A stretch of 64,000 nucleotides of DNA from JBFXAF01 sp050184585 (GTDB taxonomy: Bacteria; Pseudomonadota; Alphaproteobacteria; Rhizobiales; Rhizobiaceae): NCBI GenBank assembly GCA_050184585.1, contig JBFXAF010000002.1:372001-436000 (forward strand), read 5' to 3'. Both the position numbers and the translations under genes were made by a program. The notes below the pieces were generated by a model that saw nothing but the letters and a program-made list of their open reading frames with translations, ran no database searches and had not been told where the DNA came from. Shown here one piece after another: positions 57,308 to 64,000 of this stretch (the first letter of the stretch is position 1; every line of letters starts with the position of its first letter).

Positions 57308-58228
57308 TCAGCCGCCGATATGCCGCCGTCCCGTTGCGGCGGCGAGTGCGACCTGCCGATGGCGTTCGGCGTAGCGGGCGCGGTCCGCCTCGCTGCGGCT
57401 CGAGTGACAGCGCGGGCAGGACTGGCCCTCGATATAAAGGGGGTCCGCCCGGTCGGCGACGGTGAGCGGTCTCCTGCAAGCGCGGCAGAGCATGGCGCTG
57501 CCTTGCTTCAGCCCGTGACCGACGGCGACGCGCTCGTCGAAGACGAAGCATTCCCCCTGCCAGGGACTCGCATCCGCCGGCGCCTCCTCCAGATAGCGGA
57601 GGATCCCGCCCCTCAAATGGAACACCTGCTCCACGCCGAGCGACCGCAGGTAGGCGGTGGCCTTCTCGCAGCGAATTCCTCCAGTGCAGAACATGGCCAC
57701 CTTGCGCCCGTCGAACCGCTCGCGATTGGCATCCGCCCACGCCGGGAAGGAACGGAAGCTGTCGGTGCCGGGGTCGATGGCGCCCTTGAAGCTGCCGAGC
57801 GCGACTTCGTAGCGATTGCGCGTGTCGACCACCACCGTGTCGGGATCGACGATGAGTGCGTCCCAGTCGGCCGGGTCGACATAGGACCCCGCATGCCGGA
57901 TCGGGTCGATGCCCGCGACGCCCATGGTCACGATCTCCGGCTTGAGCCTGACCTTCAGGCGGTGGAACGGCTGGGTCGACGTCGTGCTCAGCTTCACGTC
58001 GAGGGGCTCGAAACCGGGCAGCGCGCGCAGCGTCGCGACCAGGTCGCCAATGGCTTCAGCTTCGCCCGCGACGGTGCCGTTGATGCCCTCCGGGGCGAGG
58101 ATCAGGGTGCCCTTGACTCCCCGCGCCTTGCAAAAGGCGGCGAGCGACCGTTTCAGGACCGCCGGATCTGCGACGGGCGAGAAACGATACAGCGCGGCGA
58201 CCCGGAACATCTCCTGCGAATTGCTCAT
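57308..58228 (-). CDS. trhO: tRNA uridine(34) hydroxylase TrhO (rhodanese domain)
   Basis: A 306-residue protein of the YceA/TrhO family: N-terminal ferredoxin-like domain (GVKGTLILAPEGINGTVAG), rhodanese domain with VVDTRNRYEVALGSFKGA and catalytic Cys in MFCTGGIRCEKATAYL, and a C-terminal zinc-type CRACRRPL...CPRCHS segment. It introduces 5-hydroxyuridine at the wobble base of tRNAs in an oxygen-dependent reaction. Complete. Divergent from the aldolase gene. Confidence 0.93.
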   Translation of the reverse strand: MSNSQEMFRVAALYRFSPVADPAVLKRSLAAFCKARGVKGTLILAPEGINGTVAGEAEAIGDLVATLRALPGFEPLDVKLSTTSTQPFHRLKVRLKPEIVTMGVAGIDPIRHAGSYVDPADWDALIVDPDTVVVDTRNRYEVALGSFKGAIDPGTDSFRSFPAWADANRERFDGRKVAMFCTGGIRCEKATAYLRSLGVEQVFHLRGGILRYLEEAPADASPWQGECFVFDERVAVGHGLKQGSAMLCRACRRPLTVADRADPLYIEGQSCPRCHSSRSEADRARYAERHRQVALAAATGRRHIGG

Positions 58229-58330
58229 TGGCGCGAGGTAGACCCGCCGGGGCCTGCGCGCAAGGCGGTGCGTGGACAGCCCGCCGACCCTCTGTTAATC
58301 CGGCCGCCGATCCTCGAAGGAATTCCGGCC

Positions 58331-58969
58331 ATGACCTCCGCGACCGACCGGCTGCTCGCTCTTCTCGATGGCCAGCCGGTGATTCCGGTGCTGAGGATCG
58401 ACCGGCTCGCCGACGCGGTGCCCTTGGCCCGCTCGCTGGCCAGGGGCGGACTGAACGTCATCGAAATCACGTTGCGGACGGCCGTCGCGCTCGACGCCAT
58501 CCGGGCCGTCGTTTCCGAAGTGCCGGAAGCGGTCGTCGGCGCCGGAACGATCCTCACCGGAAAGCAGTTCGACGAAGCGGCCGCCGCCGGATCGCGTTTC
58601 ATCGTCAGCCCGGGGGCAAGCGATGACGTCTATCGCTCCGCGCGTGGCTCCGACATACCGCTGCTGCCCGGCGCGATCACCCCTTCGGAGATCATGCGCG
58701 CCGCCGACGAAGGGCTGGACTTCCTGAAGTTCTTCCCGGCGGAGCAGGCAGGTGGGGCAGCCTTCCTGAAAGCCCTCGCCTCGCCCTTTGCCGGCATCAG
58801 CTTCTGCCCGACCGGCGGCGTCACGCGCGCCTCGGCCAAGGACTACCTGTCTCTGCCCAACGTGCTTTGCGTCGGCGGCTCCTGGGTGGCGCCGGACGTC
58901 GAGGTCAAGGAAGGCCAATGGGGGCGGATCGAAACCCTGGCGCGGGAAGCGACCCTGCTTCGGAAATGA
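58331..58969 (+). CDS. eda: 2-dehydro-3-deoxy-phosphogluconate (KDPG/KHG) aldolase
   Basis: A 212-residue class I aldolase: Glu in GLNVIEITLRTAVAL, VGAGTILTGKQ, FIVSPGAS, and the Schiff-base Lys in DFLKFFPAEQAGG, then CPTGGVTRASAKDYL and VGGSWVAP. It cleaves KDPG to pyruvate and glyceraldehyde-3-phosphate, the last Entner-Doudoroff step. No edd neighbour. A frame start at 57320 is antisense to trhO. Confidence 0.93.
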   Translation: MTSATDRLLALLDGQPVIPVLRIDRLADAVPLARSLARGGLNVIEITLRTAVALDAIRAVVSEVPEAVVGAGTILTGKQFDEAAAAGSRFIVSPGASDDVYRSARGSDIPLLPGAITPSEIMRAADEGLDFLKFFPAEQAGGAAFLKALASPFAGISFCPTGGVTRASAKDYLSLPNVLCVGGSWVAPDVEVKEGQWGRIETLAREATLLRK

Positions 58970-59005
58970 CCGCGATGGCCGGCGTCAACCGCCGGCCTCG
59001 GTCGC

Positions 59006-60811
59006 TCAGTTGAACCGTGCGACCGACAGGAATGTGACGGCCTTGCCGGTGAACCGGTTGGCCTCGTTCTGCCCGCTCTCGGCCCGGAAACCGGCCGTAT
59101 AGACTTCGCGTGGCGCGGTCCGAACCAGATTGTAGGCGTAGGAAGGCGCCCGGGTCGCCTTCAGGTTCTTCTCGATGTAGTCGGTCTCCAGCGCCCAGCG
59201 CGCCGCATCCGGCTGTGCGGTGCGCACCACCGGCCTGGGCTCAGGCTTGATGTCGCGTGCGCTCGCTCGCGCCGACTTGGTCGTCGTCCGCACGGCGGTC
59301 GCGGCGCCAGCGGCGAGAGCGCCCTTCGGCGTATCGATGCTTGCAACCCGCGCCGCCTTGGGCGCTCCGACGATCTCACCCGGTGCGGCGGGGAACGGAC
59401 CGTTCTCGGGAAGCTCGGGATAGCCGCTGTCGCCGGCCATGGGCAGCGACGCGACCACCAGTTCTCCCAGCGCATCCGTCGAACGCGCCGCCGGGACGCC
59501 GATTGCCGATGCACGCGCGGGCTTTTCCGCTGCGGCAAGCGCGAGCAAAGCCGTCTCGGTCACCTCGTCGGCGACCACCGGTTGGTCGCTCGGGCGCCAT
59601 GTCGGGACCGGAATTCCCATCGCGACCTCGGTCGACGCCTCGGCCACGGCAGGATCGGTGTCCCCGAGATCGACCAAGGGTGCGGTCGTGCCCGTCGCGA
59701 GATCGACCAGCGGTCCACCGCCCACGTCGGCCTTCGGCCGCGGCGCGAAACCCGGCAGAGGGACGTTGCGCGCGGGCAGCGCGGCTATGATGGTGGCGGG
59801 ATCGGATTTTTCGGGCTTCGCCTGAACCGGCTCGCCGACGTCGGCCGGGTTCGCCAGTTCGGGAGGCAGGATGCGGATCGCACCGGTGGTGGTCGACGCC
59901 TTGGCCTCGGGGGCTGCGCGGGCCGGCGCTTCGGCGGCCTCGGCGAAAGCCGCGCCGCTGTTCTCCTCTTCCTCGTCCGCGCCGCCGCCAAACAGGGAGG
60001 CGAGCAGGCCGCGACCGTTGGATCCGGAGCCGCCGGCCGCCTTTGCCAGTTCGATCCCGGCCTTGCCGGATTTCTGCCGCGACTGGTAGGACGCCAGCGC
60101 CTGATCGAAGCCCGGCAGAGGCTTGCCGTCGCTCGGAACGTGCAGCGTCTTGCCGCTGGGGAATACCGCGACCAGTTCGCTGCGGCTCATGCGCGGCCAG
60201 TGGCGCACATTGCCGACGTCGAAGTGGACGAAGGGCGAGCCCGAGCGGGGATAATAGCCGACGCCACCGCCCTGCAGCCTCAGGCCGGCGTCGCGCAGCG
60301 TCTTCAGCTTCACGCCGGGAATGTAGAAATCCATGGCCTTGCCGAGCATGTGCTGGCTCTTCTTCGCCACGCCCTTGGAACGGCTTCGCAGCATTCCGTT
60401 GGTGGCCGGAGAGCGATAGGCGGAGACGACGTGGATATAGTCGCGGGACCCGGTGGAGCGGTATGCCTCCCAGACGAGATCGAGCAGCCGGGGGTCCATC
60501 TTGGTCGGTTCGTTGCGGCGCCAATCGCGGAGGAACCGGTTGATCTTCTTCAGGCCGTCGGCATCGTAGCGCCCGTTGCGCTTGTAGGTGATCTCGGCCT
60601 TTTCCTTCGTGTGGATGAAGAAGAGCTTGAGCGTGCGGGTCTCGGCCGAAGCCTTTGACGGCGCCAAGAAAGTCGCGCACACGGCCAGCAGCAGAAATGC
60701 CAGCCAATTGGTCCGGACGGAGGAGATCAGGTTCCGTCCGCGATGCTGCTCTGGGTACTGTACCAAATCAGAAGGCCTTGCCGGCTGTCGTTTCGTCCCC
60801 GGATGCGTCAC
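59006..60811 (-). CDS. Exported DUF882 (YcbK-type) peptidase-like protein with long Ala/Pro-rich tail
   Basis: A 601-residue protein. Signal or anchor at about residues 34-54 (TNWLAFLLLAVCATFLAPSKA). DUF882/M15-like domain at about 60-225: VVSAYRSPATN, SQHMLGKAMDFYIPGV (zinc His and Asp) and SPFVHFDVGNVRHWPRM (His). A long low-complexity Ala/Pro/Val tail (about 260-600) follows. Probably a periplasmic murein endopeptidase-like protein. The start near 60811 is uncertain; an ATG at about residue 34 would put the signal peptide first. Confidence 0.85.
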   Translation of the reverse strand: MTHPGTKRQPARPSDLVQYPEQHRGRNLISSVRTNWLAFLLLAVCATFLAPSKASAETRTLKLFFIHTKEKAEITYKRNGRYDADGLKKINRFLRDWRRNEPTKMDPRLLDLVWEAYRSTGSRDYIHVVSAYRSPATNGMLRSRSKGVAKKSQHMLGKAMDFYIPGVKLKTLRDAGLRLQGGGVGYYPRSGSPFVHFDVGNVRHWPRMSRSELVAVFPSGKTLHVPSDGKPLPGFDQALASYQSRQKSGKAGIELAKAAGGSGSNGRGLLASLFGGGADEEEENSGAAFAEAAEAPARAAPEAKASTTTGAIRILPPELANPADVGEPVQAKPEKSDPATIIAALPARNVPLPGFAPRPKADVGGGPLVDLATGTTAPLVDLGDTDPAVAEASTEVAMGIPVPTWRPSDQPVVADEVTETALLALAAAEKPARASAIGVPAARSTDALGELVVASLPMAGDSGYPELPENGPFPAAPGEIVGAPKAARVASIDTPKGALAAGAATAVRTTTKSARASARDIKPEPRPVVRTAQPDAARWALETDYIEKNLKATRAPSYAYNLVRTAPREVYTAGFRAESGQNEANRFTGKAVTFLSVARFN

Positions 60812-60987
60812 CCGGTCCCCTAGCGCCCGAGTGTCGATCCTAATGGTTAATCATCGCTTATTGAAGCCGAAATGCGGTAACACCGTGGCGGCTTCCTGTC
60901 GAAAATCGCGCCTTGGTAAACACGGTAAACCAGAGGTTTAGCCGGCGCAGGCGCGCGCGGCGCCCGACAGGGCGGTCATGGCGACGC

Positions 60988-62472
60988 TTACTGGCGCCGG
61001 GTGTCGGGATCGAGTCCGAATTCCTTGAGCTTGCGATAGAGGGTCGAGCGTCCGATGCCGAGTCGCCGCGCGACTTCGCTCATCTGGCCCCCATATCTGC
61101 CGAGCGCGAACTCGACCATGTCGCGTTCGACATCGACCAGGGGCCTGACGTTGCCGCGATCGTCGAGCGCCCTCACCGCATCCGGGGGTTGCACGGGCTC
61201 CGTTCGGGCGACATCCGGACGCTCCGAAACGGGCGCCTCGAAATGCGCCTTGATGGCCATCCGCTGCGGTTCGACCCGGAAACCCTCCATCTGCGCACTG
61301 ATCTGGGGAAAGTCGCCGATCGTCAAAACGTCGCCGTCGCAGAGCACGACGGCGCGGCATACGGCGTTCTCCAACTGGCGCACATTGCCCGGCCAGTCAT
61401 AGGCCTGCAGAAGCGCCAGCGCCTCCGGCGCGATGCCGCGCAGCCGGCGGCCTGTCCTCTCGAGCGCGACGTCGTTCATGAAGTGGGCGACCAGCGCGGC
61501 GATGTCCTCGCGTCGCTCGCGCAGGGGCGGGACCTGGATCGGAAAGACGTTCAACCTGTAATAGAGATCTTCGCGAAAGCCGCCTTCCCGCACACGCTGC
61601 ATCAGATCGCGGTGGGTGGCCGAGATGAGCCGGATGTCGACCTTGACCGTGTGGCGCGATCCGACCGGGTCGACTTCTCCGCTCTGCACGGCGCGCAGGA
61701 GCTTCACCTGAACTTCGGGTGGCAGATCACCGACCTCGTCGAGGAAAAGCGTGCCGCCGTCGGCCTCGACGAACTTGCCGGCGTGCTTCTCCGTCGCCCC
61801 CGTGAACGAGCCCTTTTCGTGGCCGAACAGAATGCTCTCGACGAGGCTGGAGGGTATCGCACCGCAATTGACCGTGACGAACGGACGGGTCTTGCGGTCG
61901 CCGGAGGCCTGGATGGCGCGCGCCACCACTTCCTTGCCGACGCCCGATTCGCCTTCGATCAGAACCGGAATGGTCGAGCCTGCCGCCTTGCGGCCGAGCC
62001 GCGCCACCCGCTCCATCGCCGCGCTCTGGCCCAGCATGGCCTTGAACCCGCCGACGGCCGGAGCACGCGACGGCGCCGAGCGCGCCGACGTCTCCATCGC
62101 ATGCACCTTGAGCGCGTTCGACAAGGCGGTCTGAAGCTTGTCCGGCGAGGCCGGCTTCACCAGAAAGTCGAAGGCGCCGGCGCGCATGGCCGAGACCACC
62201 GTCTCGATGCCGCCGCTCGCCGTCTGGACGATGACCGGGAGCCGAATGCCACGCTCCCGCATCGCGCCGAGAACGCCGGCGCCGTCCAGTCCGGGCATCG
62301 CGAGGTCGAGGATGACGGCGCTGACGCCACCGGCATCCGGCCCTTCCAGCAGCCGCAGGGCGTCTTCGCCATTGTCGGCGGACAGCGCCTCGTGGCCGGC
62401 GCGCGCCAGGGCCGCCGAAACGAGCCGGCGCTGAACGGGATCGTCGTCAACGACGAGTATGGATACCGGCAT
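60988..62472 (-). CDS. NtrC-family sigma-54-dependent response regulator
   Basis: A 494-residue activator from ATG 62472 (MPVSILVVDDDPVQRRL). Receiver domain about 1-120 with Asp in AVILDLAMPGLDG and Lys in FLVKPAS. AAA+ domain about 145-380 with Walker A GESGVGKE, sigma-54 loop GSFTGAT (GAFTGA variant with Ser), Walker B GGTLFLDEVGDLP. Fis-type HTH at the C-terminus (YGGQMSEVARRLGIGRSTLYRKLKEFG). No histidine kinase is adjacent. The GAFTGA-to-GSFTGA change is tolerated in several members. Confidence 0.93.
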   Translation of the reverse strand: MPVSILVVDDDPVQRRLVSAALARAGHEALSADNGEDALRLLEGPDAGGVSAVILDLAMPGLDGAGVLGAMRERGIRLPVIVQTASGGIETVVSAMRAGAFDFLVKPASPDKLQTALSNALKVHAMETSARSAPSRAPAVGGFKAMLGQSAAMERVARLGRKAAGSTIPVLIEGESGVGKEVVARAIQASGDRKTRPFVTVNCGAIPSSLVESILFGHEKGSFTGATEKHAGKFVEADGGTLFLDEVGDLPPEVQVKLLRAVQSGEVDPVGSRHTVKVDIRLISATHRDLMQRVREGGFREDLYYRLNVFPIQVPPLRERREDIAALVAHFMNDVALERTGRRLRGIAPEALALLQAYDWPGNVRQLENAVCRAVVLCDGDVLTIGDFPQISAQMEGFRVEPQRMAIKAHFEAPVSERPDVARTEPVQPPDAVRALDDRGNVRPLVDVERDMVEFALGRYGGQMSEVARRLGIGRSTLYRKLKEFGLDPDTRRQ

Positions 62473-62610
62473 GGTCGGCGCTGATTGCCTGCTGTTGATT
62501 GGCTGTTGGTCGTTCGCTGGATCATCTTGGCACATCGGACTAAATAAGCTTTCAAGAAAGCCGGTGAACGAACCCTTTCGTCACCCGACGCGCCAACCGG
62601 AACCAACGAC

Positions 62611-64000
62611 ATGGCTGACCAGGCTGCCTCGCCCGAGCGGGTAAACGCCGCGCTCGAGACCGCTCGCGCCGGCCGGGCCGCCGGGCTCGGCGATCTCCCC
62701 GAATGGGAGCTCTCCGACCTCTACCCCGGCATGGAGTCGCCTGATCTCAATCGCGACCTCGCCAGGGTCGCGACGGAAGCGGCCGCCTTCGAAGCCGCGT
62801 GGAAAGGCCGGTTGGCCGACGAGGCCGGCAAGGGACCGGGCGGACGGCTCGGCGAAGCGGTGCGCGCCTATGAGACGATCGAGGAGGTGATGGGGCGCGT
62901 CGCTTCCTATGCCGGCCTGCTCTACGCCGGAGACACGTCCGATCCGATTCGCGCCAAGTTCTACGGCGACGTGCAGCAGAAGATGACGGATGCGGGCACG
63001 CACCTCCTCTTCTTTCCGCTCGAGCTCAACCTCGTCGATGATGCATTGATCGCCGCGGCTCTCGACGCCGACCCGGCCTTCGCGCACTACAAGCCCTGGG
63101 TGCTCGACCTCCGGCTCGACAAGCCTCATCAGCTCGACGATCGCATCGAGCAGCTATTCCACGAGAAGTCGGTGACCGGGCGCGGATCGTGGAACCGCCT
63201 GTTCGACGAGACGCTGACCGACCTGCGTTTCGACGTGGACGGCGAGCGCCTGACCCTCGAACCGACCCTCAACAAGCTTCAGGACGCCGATCCCGCGACG
63301 CGCCGGGTCGCTTCAGAAGCGCTTTCCTCGACCCTCGGCCAGAACCTGCGCGTGTTCACGCTGATCACCAACACGCTGGCCAAGGACAAGGAGATTTCCG
63401 ACCGCTGGCGCGGCTTCGGCGACATCGCCGATTCGAGACATCTGGCGAACCGGGTCGAGCGCAGCGTCGTCGACGCGCTCGCCGCCGCCGTGCGCGATGC
63501 CTATCCGCGCCTTTCGCATCGCTACTACGCGATGAAGGCCCGCTGGCTCGGCCTCGACGTCCTGAACCACTGGGACCGCAACGCGCCGCTGCCGGAAACG
63601 CCACAGCAGACCATCCCATGGGACGAGGCGCGCGACACGGTGCTGTCGGCCTATCATGGCTTCGCACCGGAGATGGCCGACATCGCGCGGCGCTTCTTCG
63701 ACCGCCGCTGGATCGACGCCCCGGTTCGCCCGGGCAAGGCGCCGGGCGCCTTCGCGCATCCCACCGTCCCTTCGGCGCACCCCTACGTGCTGCTCAACTA
63801 CATGGGCAAGCCGCGCGACGTGATGACGCTGGCGCACGAACTGGGGCATGGCGTGCACCAGGTGCTCGCCGGCGGGCAGGGCGCGCTGATGGCGTCGACG
63901 CCGCTGACGCTTGCCGAGACGGCCTCGGTGTTCGGCGAGATGCTGACCTTCCGCTCGCTGCTCGACCGCACCGCCGACCGGCGCGAACGCAAGGCCATGC
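62611..64000 (+). CDS. pepF: M3 family oligoendopeptidase F, N-terminal part (3' end outside window)
   Basis: About 463 residues from ATG 62611 (MADQAASPERVNAALETARAG), open to the window end. It has the M3B layout with WELSDLYPGMESPDLNRDLARV, YKPWVLDLRLDKPHQLDDRIEQLFHEKSVTGRGSWNRLFDE (in part) and the zinc site LAHELGHGVHQ (HExxH). A cytosolic oligopeptide-degrading metalloprotease. Divergent from the sigma-54 regulator. It is missing about the last quarter. Confidence 0.93.
   Translation, partial: MADQAASPERVNAALETARAGRAAGLGDLPEWELSDLYPGMESPDLNRDLARVATEAAAFEAAWKGRLADEAGKGPGGRLGEAVRAYETIEEVMGRVASYAGLLYAGDTSDPIRAKFYGDVQQKMTDAGTHLLFFPLELNLVDDALIAAALDADPAFAHYKPWVLDLRLDKPHQLDDRIEQLFHEKSVTGRGSWNRLFDETLTDLRFDVDGERLTLEPTLNKLQDADPATRRVASEALSSTLGQNLRVFTLITNTLAKDKEISDRWRGFGDIADSRHLANRVERSVVDALAAAVRDAYPRLSHRYYAMKARWLGLDVLNHWDRNAPLPETPQQTIPWDEARDTVLSAYHGFAPEMADIARRFFDRRWIDAPVRPGKAPGAFAHPTVPSAHPYVLLNYMGKPRDVMTLAHELGHGVHQVLAGGQGALMASTPLTLAETASVFGEMLTFRSLLDRTADRRERKAM

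Noticed and set aside
1..64000. CRISPR array, rRNA operon, phage or plasmid origin
   Set aside because: No regularly spaced direct repeats, rRNA sequence, phage structural genes or iteron-like origin were seen.

Overview
This is a GC-rich alphaproteobacterial chromosome segment, most likely from the Hyphomicrobiales (Rhizobiales), probably Phyllobacteriaceae or Mesorhizobium-like. The basis is the rhizobial flagellar order flgK-flgL-flaF-flbT-flgD-fliQ-flhA-fliR, an ornithine decarboxylase gene with a long leader of the alphaproteobacterial speF type, a D-erythronate dehydrogenase gene, and a sigma-54 activator. No tRNA, rRNA or CRISPR array was found. The window opens inside flgK and closes inside an oligoendopeptidase F gene.

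Layout. 1-8.7 kb: late flagellar operon on the plus strand (hook-junction proteins, FlaF/FlbT, FlgD, export gate FliQ/FlhA/FliR, rod-binding protein, FlgN-like and FliL-like proteins). 8.7-20.8 kb: a minus-strand acyl-CoA catabolic cluster made of crotonase, thioesterase, thiolase, feruloyl-CoA-synthase-like ligase, BKACE enzyme, two-subunit biotin-dependent carboxylase, acyl-CoA dehydrogenase and SDR, with a MarR regulator and palindromic operators. It resembles Liu/Atu pathways but has no HMG-CoA lyase. 20.9-29 kb: SCP2 protein, membrane protein, GNAT, ornithine decarboxylase with leader and promoter, amidase, HicAB-like pair and two LysR genes.

29-35 kb: two paralogous 7TM-DISM histidine kinases, one of which ends right after its H-box and lacks the ATPase domain. 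A small AT-richer island lies between them, and a NarL-type response regulator follows. 35-45.6 kb: accessory region with LysE, TetR and its operators, LacI with three matching palindromes, Gfo/Idh/MocA, an ankyrin-cytochrome c fusion, decayed antitoxin and cupin genes, SGNH hydrolase, lipocalin-like protein and a winged-helix/TPR protein. 45.6-64 kb: orphan antitoxin, DUF1007-RcnA metal exporter, CDF-SDR-denD operon, VapBC, aminotransferase with a Kazal protein, MarR-GNAT fusion, SDR/TetR, DUF533, TrhO, KDPG aldolase, DUF882, NtrC-type regulator and PepF.

The most interesting structure is a family of palindromic MITE-like elements (about 269 bp, plus a 59-bp internal-deletion form) flanked by a duplicated TA. 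They sit at TA dinucleotides of stop codons, so they supply a TAG to the upstream gene. One copy supplies the stop codons of two convergent genes. Another copy split an overlapping gene pair, and in-silico excision with one TA restores both reading frames exactly. One copy has different but still mutually complementary ends.
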